Part shown: piece after piece, positions 25,682 through 37,127 of the stretch | Layout of the letters: each line of letters opens with the position of its first letter | Position numbering within the stretch: the stretch's first letter is position 1 | Assembly (NCBI RefSeq): GCF_022539505.1 | Contig: NC_061510.1 | Span: 263,261,687 to 263,325,686 of the forward strand | Direction of reading: 5' to 3' | Length of the DNA: 64,000 nucleotides | DNA from: Lolium rigidum | Taxonomy: Eukaryota > Streptophyta > Magnoliopsida > Poales > Poaceae | Program-made: the position numbers and the translations under genes | Notes under the pieces: model-generated | What the model saw: only the letters and a program-made list of their open reading frames with translations | Told to the model about the DNA's origin: nothing | Database searches by the model: none

Positions 25682-27475
25682 TGATGCATGTAAAATACAT
25701 ACATGAACTTTGTAGTTTATTATATTAAAATCATTATTATTATACAAGTTTAAAATAATTATTGGTACTAACTTACTAATAGTTCAAAAAAATCACAATT
25801 TCTTATTTTACACTTTGTTGTGTAGGAAACACACAAATTTGGAAGGGAACCGCTCATTATGGCGAAATTCGGAGTTTCCTGGAATCTATCCCTGCACAGT
25901 TTTCAAAGATTACCACAAAGACCCCTGAAGACAGCATCCAATGGAAAAAAAGTCAAAACATAAAATTTGTTGTAATTTTTCTTCCAATCATTCTAGACAT
26001 AAAATTCGTCCCAAACGGACTCCGGAAGCCCACGGACCAGCCTAATTAATGCGGAGTCCAGAAGCAGTTTTGCGAACCCGAAAGATTATGACATGATTGA
26101 CTCCAACTCCTACCATATATGAGGATTTCGGCCAAGCCACGATTTTATGGGATCATAAAAGGACATAGATGAGTCATAGAAAAGTTCTAGAGGTGCCCAA
26201 GAGCCCTTGGATCAAAGGGGCATCCATCCCATGGCCTAGATTGCATCTCTACCTCTATATATATTGAGTGAAACCCTACTTTTAGAGCCCCCATCCATTG
26301 TGACGAAAATCCCCCTCTTAGTAGAAGCCAAGGAGGGGAAGGATCTCCTCCACACCAGCACAAAGTTCAAGGAAGAAGAAGGGTCAAGGGGCCACATTGC
26401 TTTGCACGAAGGGCAACAAAAGTGAGTTATAGGGCCTTAGAGAATAGATAGCTTACCTTCATCTCCTCGTGTTTCGACACTCAAATACTTATCAAATTGT
26501 ACTACGGTGATTTCCTGCACTTGAAGATTATCAAGATACTTTTCCGGCATCGTTTCCGAGTGAGCATAGCGCTAAGCTTCTATTATTTTCTGCATTACAT
26601 TTAGCTTTACTTTCAACAACTAACTTATAAAATATATAACCCATAAAAATAGAAAATATAAAAATTAATCAGGTTTCCAATGATATCAAAGAGTTACTTT
26701 TTAGATATGTTAAAAGCTTGAATATTCCTATTGGTACTAATGCTTTGAATGCAAGAAATCATGTTTAGAGTGCCAAGGAAGAACAAAAGAAGCTGCATGA
26801 TAAAAACATAGGCTTGGGGATTCCCGTGCAACACCAAGGAGAGGATGAAGAATAACACATGGAGGAAGAATGGAGTAGCTACCCATCTTCTATTCACAAC
26901 AATTGTAATGCACAAATTCCTACTAAAATCCCTTCTTATACTATTGAAAATGATGAAGAACCTTTATTTCCTAGTACTCCTCCATGTGGAACAATTGTAT
27001 CTAATATATGGGAGTATGGAAGTGATATAAAAGAAATAGGTGAGGCCATAAGCTCATTAGATTAGATGATTGGTCTTTATGTGGTGGTTCTATTCAAAAT
27101 TATGTGGTTAAGTTTTCTTTTGATGCTTGAAAATACTCTGAAAGAGGAAGAGATAAGAGCCCTCTTTATGTTACCACCTTATTTAAAATACAAGCTACTG
27201 ATCATTATATGCATTGGATATCACAAATTTGAGGCTATTTATTCATATATAAAAGACCAGTGCGCACATAGGAAGAGAGTTAGACTTAAAAGTTAATGAT
27301 TTAATGTTTTGTGGTGTGATCCTTATGCTTTCATGTACTATTCAGTTTGAGCACACATTTGTATCATTATAACATTTAAAATAAGTTTAGCTATTGTTAC
27401 CTAATAATTAATTTTACTATCGTTGTTGGGATGTGGTGAAATTTGATATTATGCATATTTTCCAAGATTTTTAAA
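25682..27475 (+). mobile_element. Fragment of an LTR retrotransposon inside the LINE relic
   Basis: It opens with TGATGCATGTAAAATACATA, nearly the LTR start seen at 17709 and 22960, then diverges after about 45 bp. A TATA-like CTCTATATATATTG is at about 26261-26274. Short open segments at 26845-27065 are gag-like in character but too short for a domain call. No second LTR is visible, and the right boundary at about 27475 is set only by where the LINE signal resumes. Confidence 0.45.
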
Positions 27476-27479
27476 ATGG

Positions 27480-28835
27480 AAATTTGGATGTGAAAGGGTT
27501 GAATTATGGTATCATTACCCTGCTTCGGATTCTAAAACCTAGGGCTTCAGATTGTCCTATTTCTAGAAACACTATTGAGATCAAAGAGATTTATATGGCC
27601 AATAGGAAAGTTAAGTTGGAGAGTGGTAACATTTGCAGGTTTTGGCCGGACCCATTGGTGTTTCTCCTCCTTTTTGAAAGTTTTCCTCTGGCCTTTGGGG
27701 TTGCAATGAGTAAGAGTGCAATGTGCAGTATGTTGTTGGAAAAAAATGAGTTATCTTTTCGAAGGAATCTCGTTGGCGACTCCTTGAATTAGTGAAATTC
27801 TATCTTGGGGTTTGTGAGGAATGTTTCTTTATCTAGTTCATTTGATAAGAGTTCATAGGGATGATATATGAATGGAAAGTTTTCTGTTGAATCATTGTAT
27901 ACATTCAAGGAGAAATCTATATCAGGGGCAAATTAAAAATGGATTTGTCTAGCTATAATGCCACTGAAAATCAAAATTTTCATGTGGCGGCTATTTCAGA
28001 ACGAGAGATAATATGAGAACGCAAAATGGATGGGTTCTCCAGTTGCGCTCCCAGGTTGAATCGGAAAATCATTTTTTCTTCCAATGCAATGTTGCCAAAT
28101 GTATCTAGGGTGTAATTGGGAAAATCTTGGGGACTTCTCTGTGCCCAAATAACATTTGGCAGGCATGGACCAAGTTTCATGCTTTTCTGCCATTTGGCGA
28201 TCCTTATTTCATGGTTGGTATTGATGGTATTTGATGGGTAATGTGTAAAACAAGAAAAAATTGACCTTAGATAAAAATAAGATTAGAACCGCATGTGAAA
28301 TAATTTTGCTGGCTTCCTCTTTGTTTACATATTGGGTAGGTCTCCAACAAGATCAAGGCAAGGAGATGGTACAATTAAAAGCAACGAAGATGATGGAGAT
28401 AGTAGGGACACTGATTCACCATTAGAGGCCTAGGAATGGGGCAATGATGACCGTCTCTGGCGTGGTCACTTCCGGAGCATGAAGCTTGTGTTGTTTCCTT
28501 GGTGTAGCGCTATGATTCTCCCTTTGCGGTGCATTGTTTTGGTGTGGTTTCAGTTTGGTAGCCTGGTGTTTTGTTGTAAGGGTCGTATAAGACTTCCTTT
28601 TGTTTTTGTTGTCTTGCGTTGGTAGCAAATTTTTGTCCCATATTAGATACTGCGATGTGGAGGTGTAGCGCAGTGGGTTTCTTGCTACTGCCCCAACTCG
28701 CTTCTTTCCCCCACCACTTTCTTTGTTGTAATAGTTCCAAACTTGCTACTTCCACTATTGCAATGGAAAGGGGCTATAAGCCCGGTTGGAATATTTTTTT
28801 TCAACCTATGTGTCACTCAAAGTCCATCTCGTAGT
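27480..28835 (+). pseudogene. LINE relic, 3' part (ORF2 C-terminal region and 3' UTR)
   Basis: The frame at 27484-27789 (102 codons) has the VKLESGNICRFWPDP stretch typical of the region after the reverse transcriptase in plant LINEs. A broken frame to about 28250 follows, with the PLKIKIFMWRLF pattern of the zinc-binding RVT tail. 28440-28830 looks like a LINE 3' UTR, ending in a GCAATGGAAAGGGG-type tail. Many stops and frame changes show it is dead. Part of the middle of ORF2 is lost, so the gap is not a simple insertion. Confidence 0.6.
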
Positions 28836-30048
28836 TAATTTCTTCTCATCTAGGATACTGGCAAATTTGCAGCGTGTCACTCCCTCTACTGCTCTGATCC
28901 CATTTTTTCTGGAAGTGTGGGATTAATCGTAGACAACCGAACAACTTGAATTATACTATGGGCTCACAAGTTTTGCATAAATAATCTAAAGGTTATGCAA
29001 AATTAGTTTAAACATTTTTAAATATTCACTTATTTCCAATATGGACCATGGGACTATCTTAAGCGAGAGTGATTTGAGTCACTGGCCGATGTCCCCTCTG
29101 CCCTACATGTTTTCTGATTAGAAGTAACTTGGAGTTAAGTCAGTTGATCTATGACTACTTCCTTGTAATACATATTGACTTGGAACTTTTCTACCCATGA
29201 GGGCGTTCCAAGTGCGAAAAAACTTGTTGAAGGTTACACCATTGAAAGCTGATAAGTGCCCCCACCTAGTCATCGAGAATGAGCTCCCATACAACCTCTA
29301 GGTATGCACAAAAAACTCGCTGATGGTGTGGTGGGGGGGCACGCAGTGTGTTTGTGCTAGGTGTGCGATGGAGGACTTGATTTTGTGTCCTATTGTGGGT
29401 TAATCCAAGGTGCCCTCTGTGGGAGAGGAATGGTTTCCCATAAAACAATGGTGAGTTGGTGGTTCCTCTAGGGTTGTCGAGGTTTATGCGTGCATCGTGT
29501 ATATATTCTTATGTGATTTCTCGGAGGAATTGTTGTCGCTATAGGTGGGAGCTTCAAGTGCAAAAAAATTGTTGAGGGTAGTGGACTTATCAAGGAGTTG
29601 AGCATCTGGGGACGCATGCAAGGTTTTTGTCCTTCCCACCTGTAAACTTTTAGTTGGTATCGCTCTATGTCAGGACACAGTCAAAGAGCATTCACATGAT
29701 GGAAGCACTTCGTGTGAATATTTGCGAGGCTGGTTGGGAAACTTAGCAACAAGCAACAATATGAAAAAATATGAATTGCGCCGATGATTTAGGGAGAGAA
29801 ATACAAATATCCCATGAAATTATGAATATGTACTTCTAGAAAACATCTAGAAATACGTGAGTTGGAAAGCTTTCCCATGGCTTCTGAAAATGATACCTGA
29901 AGTTGGTGTAGATACTACCTAGGTGACTCCATCGAAAATATAAACACACTATTATGTACGCGGCTAACATTTGAAAAAAAAAACTCCAATCACTAGTAGC
30001 AATAATAGTGATAGCAGCAAACCGAAGCTGAGCCGAAAATCAACTTTT
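28836..30048. other. Intergenic, no feature identified
   Basis: AT-moderate sequence with only short open frames and no recognisable repeat or domain. It forms the left flank of the CACTA insertion. Confidence 0.4.
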
Positions 30049-30051
30049 TGA
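30049..30051. repeat. CACTA target-site duplication, left
   Basis: TGA, repeated at 41754-41756, directly outside the terminal inverted repeats. CACTA elements make 3-bp duplications. Confidence 0.8.
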
Positions 30052-30065
30052 CACCGGTGGAAAAA

Positions 30066-30275
30066 GGGCCATTGGTCGCGGTTCGCAACTGCCATTAGTC
30101 GCGGTTGCGCAACCGCGACCAACTAAGCGCGACTAAAGCTCCCCCTCCCCCTTTAGTCGCGGTTGCTTACGAACCGCGACTAAAGGCCCGTCCACGTGGG
30201 CGCCAGGCGACCGTCGGGGCGGAGGACCTTTAGTCGCGGTTCTCCTGGCCAACCGCGACTAAAGGCCGCCGCAGG
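30066..30275. repeat. CACTA subterminal repeats, left end
   Basis: At least six copies of the core TAGTCGCGGTT or its complement AACCGCGACTA, several paired as hairpins (for example around 30154-30185 and 30229-30266). These are the expected binding sites for the element's own DNA-binding protein, by analogy with TnpA of maize Spm. Confidence 0.85.
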
Positions 30276-30517
30276 TTTAGGGTTTTAGCCCCCCTAAACC
30301 TGGTTTCTTTTTAATTTGTATTGTTTTATTTCTTTTGTGTTTTATTTTAATTTTGAAGGAGTTCCACATATTCTACGGTACTACATACATGCATATGAAT
30401 GTACAATTTCAAACAAATTTGAAATTAGAACCAAAGAGAATTCAAGAGGAATATACAATATATATTCAATATCGGATGACCAGCATATACAATTTTGAAC
30501 AAGTTTCCATACATAAT

Positions 30518-33500
30518 TTAGTGCATATGAAGTTCTACGTCCTCTACATAGTGTTCTCCTTTAGGATCGACGACTTCCCTCACGAACCATCCAGCTAGTT
30601 CCTCTTGAAGTGGTCGGAAGCGAGCTTCTGGAGTAAGCATCATCCGGAGGTTATTTCTCTTGATATTGTTGTCACTCGGAACCCGCTCAGAGGTGTATCT
30701 CCGGATCATCTCACAAACATAGTATCCACATAGATTGGTCCCCGGTGGCTGAATATCCCCAGTCCCACTCTTTGACCGCATAAAATGTAGCTCTTTTTTG
30801 AACTCACCGACCTTGGCATCTACGAACCGTCTCCAAACCCTACGAGGCAAAGAAAATTAAATGAACAAGAGAGTTATTAGTTACTTGATATTAGGAAATG
30901 AACGAAATAGGCCGATCGATATAGAGCGCAAATGAATGAAAATAATTACTTCTGCATCATTTTTCTCATGTCGGTTCAAAGCTTTGAATCCATATTCAGA
31001 GAGTCGTGGACGAGAACTGTGGAGTCGTGAAATTTAATTACTAGCAGAATCCAGTGGAACCTGCGGACACGATACATGCACGGATCATGCATAACTCATC
31101 GATTAGCCACATACCATGCATGGAGTAAACGAAGAGAATGTGCTCAAGACAGAAACACTCACCCAAAATGGTAAGGAAATAGAATATCACTTTTGAGTTC
31201 CTGCTTATCAAGAAACCGCCACAGGTCTTCCTCCACGTCGGCGGGGTGATGTTTTAACACATATCCATTAACGATGTGTGGGTCAATGAACCCAACATCA
31301 TGGATGTTCCTTACTCTGCATTCCTTGATCTTCATTCTGCATTATAGAGTACAGAACAATATAGTTAGGACATATATATAGTGCAGGCAATGAACGAGAT
31401 GGGGTAGAAAGAAATCACTTACAGAACGTAGCAACTGATGATAGATTTGTCGAGCTCGCGCAGATTGAGAAGCTGGAACAATTCACTCAGATGAATTGTT
31501 ACATAGTAATGTTTGAAGTGATGCTCATGTCTAACTTCCGCATAAATATATTCTTTGGCGTTTTTATTTTTTATGTAACCCTTGTACCAATTTAGCAGAT
31601 TTTTCATTTGTTGAGGTAGATCCTCTTCCTGCGCAGGCTCGACGAGGGGCCCATTCCGCACATATGTAATTACTGGTTTCATTGGCGCCTCCTCAAGGCC
31701 TAACACTGCACGAAGAGTCATACCTAAGTTGGCCGCTTGTTCTCTGGCACTCGTTACAATCAATCCCTGTGTTGCCGCAGCTGCTATGATATCGGGGGCA
31801 TCCGGACCGGCGGCTTTCACTATGAGCAGGGCAATCGATTGTTTACTTTGTTCCCCGAGCTGGGCAACTCGTTTCCCGCTTTTTTTACTTGCTAATTCTT
31901 TCTCGGCCTCCTCCAAGGCTTTCTTCTCCTGCTTCTCCGCCCGCTCTTTCTTCTCCTTCAACATGAGTGCCTGCCTACGAAGTTCACGTGCATAGTCGTC
32001 GAGGCAGATTCTTCGCGGCTTGGGACGGTGTGCTCAAAAATGACTTAGCCCACTTCTTTTGCTCATCGGAAAATACTGGCTTGGGCTCGGGCTCTCTTTT
32101 CTTCTTGCAGTCCGCCTTCCATTTCTCATAATCAGCAGTCGCGGCCGCGTTGACTTCCTCGGCACTACGTTCCTAAGGCCTTGTGGGGAGAGGCTTCAGT
32201 GATGGCTCCGGTACCTTTGTGGTCTTAGGTACATAAGGGTCCGGGTTGATAGTCCAGGACTGCTTCGCTTCTTCGCCGGAGGTGGATTGGGGGCGGTGTC
32301 ACGCTTACCCGCCCGGGGCGGAGCGGGGGCAGCGGCTGCTTACCCGCCGGAGGTGAATTGGGGAGCGGCGTCGGCTCACGTGAAGGAGGTGTAGGTGAAG
32401 CACCACCACCACCACCACCGCCGCCACCGCCACCACCACCGTAGGGGGGTGGACTTGTTTGCCTTGGCGCCTCGCCTGGAAACTTGATAAACTTCTTTTG
32501 CCATAGAATGAAATGGCGCTTGACATCTCCAAGTCTTCTCTCCCCTTCGGGTGTAGCAATGTCAATCTCCAGGTCCTCAAACCACTGGGACTATGTCCTC
32601 CACCGTGACACGAGCATAGCCATCTTGAATGGGCTTGTTGTGGTGGAGTGCTCCAGGTTCACATGGTAAAGCACTGCCGATGGCTACCTTCATGGACATG
32701 TTCCCAATTGGATAATACAGATGACATTCTTTCATCTCCTTTAGATCGTCCACGGGGTAGCGAGGACGCTCCGGTGCAGTAATTTCGATCGCCTGAGGCT
32801 CCGGTGCAGTAATCTCGATCGTCGGTGCATGTGCACTAGCCGGCGGGGCCTCCGTGGAAGCCACGCTGCTTCTCCGCTGCTGGCTTCCGAGATCCACTGG
32901 ATGATCTTCATGCGTCCCAGCTGCCGATCTTTCTTGTACTAGTATATTCACGGTTTTCTTCATCTCATCGAATTCCGATGCCAACAGCGCCACAACATCT
33001 GCATCCCGATCCATCTTTCTCTTACGGCTTCTGTAACCGTACGGGTCATCTTTCTGGGAGAACCCTATTTTCCACGGAACGTGCCCCATGCCTCGTACAC
33101 GTCCTCCGTGTTCAGGATTCCCGAGGGCTTTTGTCAGCGCGTCGTTCTCTCTGTTGTACTTGATCTTCCCCTCTTGAGCATCCCTCATTGCGTCAATAAG
33201 GGCTTGGGTGGGTGTAAACGTTTTGTTCCGGTGAACACACTCCCCTGTCTCCGGGTGTAGCGTTCCCCCATGCCTGTACCACCAGCTTTTGGCCCTTGGG
33301 TCCCATCCCTCCGTACCTGGACGGATTCCTCGCGCCCTCAGCTCGTTCTCCATCTTCTCCCACCTAGGCTCCCAAAGGCGATACCCTCCCGGCCCCATAA
33401 TATGATTGTACTCCTTCTTAGCCGCATTTTCCTTATTTTTTTCGATATTTCAATGAAGCTGCTCCGATTTCTTTTGCTTCACAAATTCTGGCCAATCATG

Positions 33501-34320
33501 TTTCGAGTTTCTCATATTGTCCTTTGAAATCCGGAGTCTTGTTCTTGTTGACATAGTCACGGGCTAGATTTTGCTTGAATTTCCGGAATGCGTCGGCCAT
33601 CTTATGAAGAGCGAACTGTTTGACTAGCTTCCTCCTCTCCTTGTTTTCCTCAATCTTGTTACCCTCCTCATCGAATTTCATGTTTTCTGGAGGTAGAACG
33701 AAATGATCCATAAGCTTTTTCAAGCAATCTTTTTTTGTTCTCTTCTCGACAAAAGTGAAACCAAGACGTGCCTTCTTTGGCTCATTCCACTCCTGCACGG
33801 TGATCGAGACGTTGTCTCTAACAACGGCTCCGCATTGGTTGATAAACTTGGTGGCGTTCTTGTGGGGCTCCAGCGGCTTGCCGGTTGCACTGTCGACAAC
33901 CTCGATGGTACATGTTTCTCCTTGTTTCATCGTCTTGGTTGCGCCACGCTTTGACGACATACTCGATTGTTTCGACGATCCGTCCAAGGGCTAAAATAAG
34001 AAAGAGAGTCGCGCGCGTTAGTACACACATATTTATTTAAATCAGTTAGTTTGTATCACCAGAGGCTCAATGTATATATATACCTCGGCGCCGGAGGTGG
34101 TTGCTACTTCCAATTGAAGATCGTCGTTTATCGACGTTTGTTCGGCATCATCTTGCTGACGGCCTTCACCTTCACCGTCAAGGTTCAGATAAGAAGAGAT
34201 CTCTTCTTCATCTTGATCGGTCGGCACATAAAGAACATCGCCGTTTATGAGGCCAAATATATGTTCTTCAGCTTCCGGATCAGAGTTGGCCATAATCGGG
34301 TCAGCTCTATCGTCCGCCAT
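30518..34320 (-). pseudogene. CACTA second gene (Transposase_24 / Ulp1-like C48 type), multiply frameshifted
   Basis: Exon 1 is 34084-34320 (79 codons, acidic, starting MADDRADP), with a GT donor after it. Exon 2 starts at 33990 after a TTTTAG acceptor and reads to a frameshift stop at 33496. The reading resumes in another frame at 33398-32577, with the WRxHGGTLHPETGECV-like region typical of the plant Ptta/En/Spm family, then at 31964-31419, a lysine/glutamate-rich coiled-coil start. The final exon, 30850-30518, carries GTNLCGYYVCEMIRRY, which resembles the catalytic-cysteine segment of Ulp1-type SUMO proteases. In other CACTA elements this protein binds subterminal repeats and assists transposition. 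A (CCA/CCG)n run at about 32400-32440 lies in the coding part. Single-base shifts break the frame at least three times. Confidence 0.8.
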
Positions 34321-34639
34321 ATGTCAGTCCTGAAAACATGTAGTAAAAACAAATTAATTAAGTGAAGAAGGGGGGCGGTGGCGGTGGCGAAAGGGCGGTG
34401 GCAAAAGGAGGGGGCGAGGAAGGGGTGGGAGAGGGTGTCGCGGAAGAGGGAGGCGAGGACGAGCGCGTTGGCGGCGATTAAAGGTTTTTTTTAACGGCGT
34501 CACGGAGAGGGAGGCGAGGACGAGCGCGTTGGCGTTGGCGCGTTGGCGCGTTGACGGCGTTACATTTTTATGAATAGAGGTAGTATAACATATATAATAC
34601 TCCATCAAATATAAAACAAAGTCTAAAAAGCATAAATCT

Positions 34640-34915
34640 TCAAAGTGAAAATTTAGTTCATTTTTTTGACAAACTTTTGTTAAGTTATTTTTGTTAAATT
34701 TTGTTAAGTATTTCTTGTGAAATTAAAGTTTTTGTTAAGTTAAAGTTTTTGTGAAGTTAAATTTTTTTGTTAACAAGTTAAAGTTTTTGTGAAATTAAAG
34801 TTTTTGTTAAGTTAAAGTTTTTGTTAAGTTAAAGTTTTTGTGAAATTAAAGTTTTTGTTAAGTTAAAGTTTTTTGTTAAGTTAAAGTTTTTGTTAAGTTA
34901 AAGTTTTTGTTAATT
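34640..34915. repeat. AT-rich short tandem repeat in the CACTA
   Basis: An imperfect array built on TTAAGTTAAAGTTTTTG (about 17 bp) with variants. It lies in the leader/promoter zone of the second CACTA gene. Confidence 0.75.
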
Positions 34916-35114
34916 AAAAAAAAAGGGAGATGGAGGGGGGCCGGGGCGCCGCCAATACTGTGCGTGTCGCGCCCCCGGCCGGCCGCCTTCCTCTCCCCTG
35001 TGCGTGTGTGGCGCGCGGCAGCGCCGCCGGCGCCTGCGGGGAAGACGAGCGCAGTGCGCCGCCACGGGGAAAAATTGGTCTGCACGCCGGCGGGGATGAA
35101 GACGAGCGGCGGTC

Positions 35115-35250
35115 GAGGGGCGACGGCGACGTACGGTGGCGTGTGCGTCTGGCGCGTCGGGGCGGTCGGACGGCGAGGGGCGACGGCGACGTACGGTGGC
35201 ATGTGCGTCCGGCGCGTCGGGGCGGTCGGACGGCGAGAGGCGACGGCGAC
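35115..35250. repeat. 60-bp GC-rich minisatellite in the CACTA
   Basis: 35115-35174 and 35175-35234 are two 60-bp units differing at three positions, with a partial third. The zone 34920-35400 is very CpG-rich. Open frames on both strands (up to 190 codons) arise from this composition and look spurious. It is probably the leader of the minus-strand second gene. Confidence 0.8.
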
Positions 35251-35412
35251 GGCGACGACGTCGAGCGCGCGGCGGCGGTCGGCGAGGGGCGCGGCGACGG
35301 CGACGGCGTCGAGGGCACGGCGGCGTTCGGACGGCGTCGTCGCTGCAGAGGGGCGAAGCGCGCGGATATCGATCGGAGAAGAAGAGTGGGGGCAGCGGCG
35401 GTTCGGGCGCGG

Positions 35413-35422
35413 CCTTTTATAC
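35413..35422 (-). promoter_or_regulatory. TATA box of the second CACTA gene
   Basis: The minus strand reads GTATAAAAGG. It lies about 1.1 kb upstream of the ATG at 34320, leaving a long GC-rich leader or an untranslated intron. A TAGTCGCGG hairpin starts 9 bp upstream of it, the same layout as at the transposase promoter (41496-41507). Confidence 0.6.
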
Positions 35423-35430
35423 TGGGCGAC

Positions 35431-35587
35431 CTTTAGTCGCGGTTCGGGACCTCAACCGCGACTAAAGGGGTACCTTTAGTCGCGGTTGGCGACCCCAACC
35501 GCGACTAAAGGGTATTTTCGACGGGTTTTCGTTTCCCGCGGAAAAATACCCTTTAGTCGCGGTTGGTGAGGTCAACCGCGACTAAAG
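35431..35587. repeat. Internal array of three TAGTCGCGG hairpins
   Basis: Three inverted repeats (35431-35468, 35473-35510, 35551-35587), each opening with CTTTAGTCGCGGTT and closing with its complement. They are the subterminal motif of this CACTA found 5-6 kb inside the element, next to the TATA box of the second gene. Confidence 0.9.
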
Positions 35588-35599
35588 CTATTTTTCAAA

Positions 35600-36045
35600 T
35601 TTCTTTTCTTTTTCAAAATGTTAAAAGTACATATAATATATCAAAAAATTCAGAAAAATAAAACTAATTCAATTCAAAATTTTAAAAATACAAATAATAT
35701 ATCAAAAAATTCATAAAAATAAAACTAATTCAATTCAAAATTTTAAAAATACAAATAATGTATCAAAAAATTCATAAAAATAAAACTAATTCAATTCAAA
35801 ATCTTAAAAATACAAATAATATATCAAAAAATTCAGAAAAATAAAACTAATTCAATTCAAAATCTTAAAATACAAATATTATATCAATAAATTCAGAAAA
35901 ATAAAACTAATTCATTTAAAAATCTTAAAAATACAAATAATATATCAAAAAATTCAGAAAAATAAAACTAATTCATTTAAAAATCTTAAAAATACAAATA
36001 ATATATCAAAAAATTCAGAAAAATAAAACTAATTCATGTAAAAAT
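35600..36045. repeat. AT-rich tandem array, about 60-bp unit, seven copies
   Basis: The unit contains AATAAAACTAATTCA and AAATACAAATAATATATC. Starts of the first motif recur near 35657, 35718, 35779, 35840, 35900, 35961 and 36020. It is non-coding and lies upstream of the internal hairpin array. Confidence 0.85.
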
Positions 36046-36240
36046 CTTTCCGCCTCCCTCTTCCCACCAGTTTTTCCCACCAGTTCTTCCCGGCCGCCTC
36101 TGTCTTCTCGCCGGCCCCCTCTTCCCGCCTCTGTCTTTCCGCCGGCCCCCTCTTCCCGCCTTGTCTTTCTGCCCCCCTCTTCCCGCCAGTTCTTCCCGGC
36201 CGCCTCTATCTTCTCGCCCCCCTCTTTCACGGGCTTGCAG
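36046..36240. repeat. Pyrimidine-rich imperfect repeat
   Basis: Repeats of CTTCCCGCC and CCGGCCGCCTCTGTCTT-like units. A similar CTTCCCGCC-rich run recurs at 36920-37060. The minus-strand open frames here are by-products of this simple composition. Confidence 0.6.
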
Positions 36241-36470
36241 AAAAAATTCCGAGGAGCAACTTCCAAAGATGTCGTAGGGCGTGTGCACCGACGACATCTT
36301 CGAGAAGTTGCGCCACGGGAGATTTTCCAACAGTTTACCCAACACTGTTAGAGGAGAGATGAAGTCTTTCACGGGCTTGCATGAAAATTTTCCCGAGGAG
36401 CAACTTCCGAAGATGTCGTAGGGCGTGTGCAACGACGATATCTTCGAGAAGCTGCGCCACGGGAGATTTT
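36226..36470. repeat. Direct repeat of about 105 bp, two copies
   Basis: 36226-36331 and 36365-36471 share TTTCACGGGCTTGCA, GAGGAGCAACTTCC and CGCCACGGGAGATTTTCC with few changes, offset about 139 bp. A local duplication inside the CACTA. Confidence 0.8.
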
Positions 36471-36676
36471 CCAACCCTTTACTTCATCCATGGGGATGAA
36501 ACTCTCCCTACCTGCTAGGTTGGCTTGTTGGTCTGCTTGCCAAGGCGTATCGATGCTCCTTTTATAGGCACGGCACCGCTTGGGCTTTGGCTTGTTCCTC
36601 CGACAGGGCGTCGTGCGCTACATGCTTTATCTCATCGAGCAGTGCGTCCAACCACGCGTTCTTATCCTGCCGACAA

Positions 36677-36896
36677 CTTTAGTCACGGTTGCACCCTCCA
36701 GCCGGGACTAAAGCTTACCCAAACATCCTTATCCCACCGACAGTTTTCATAGATGACACAAAAATCACCTTTAGTCCCGGTTGCACCCACCAGCCGGGAC
36801 TAAAGCTTACCCAGACGTCCTTATCCCACCGACAATTTTATTAGATGATACAAAACCACCTTTAGTCCCGGTTGCACCCACCAGCCGGGACTAAAG
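36677..36896. repeat. 91-bp tandem array carrying a variant hairpin (TAGTCCCGG)
   Basis: Hairpins at 36677-36713, 36769-36805 and 36860-36896 have CTTTAGTCCCGGTTG arms (the first has TCACGG) and CCGGGACTAAAG closures. The period is 91-92 bp, with CTTATCCCACCGACA between units. The motif differs by one base from that at the element ends. It lies upstream of the plus-strand frame at 37128. Confidence 0.88.
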
Positions 36897-37127
36897 ATTA
36901 GATGACCAGCTCTGGATTCCTCTTCTTCCCGCCATTTCTTCCATGTCTTCCCGCCTCTTTCTTCCCGCCTCTTTCTTCCCGCCAATTTCTTCCCGCCTCT
37001 TTCTTCCCGCCACTTTCTTCCCGCCTCCTGTCTTCCCGCTCCCATTTTTCCCGCCATTTCTCACTACATATATGTAGCCCGGCTTGGCCAGCATTATCAC
37101 ATCTCTACAATCTCTCATCACTCCCTC

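Noticed and set aside
34907..35479. Long plus-strand frames (up to 190 codons) in the CACTA GC-rich zone
   Set aside because: They follow the 60-bp minisatellite, occur in several frames at once, and lie in the probable leader of the minus-strand gene.
35600..36045. Possible CRISPR-like array
   Set aside because: The repeats are direct and contiguous with no unique spacers, in a plant transposon; a plain tandem array.
36015..36474. Overlapping minus-strand Arg/Gly/Glu-rich frames
   Set aside because: Products of CTTCCCGCC-type simple repeats.
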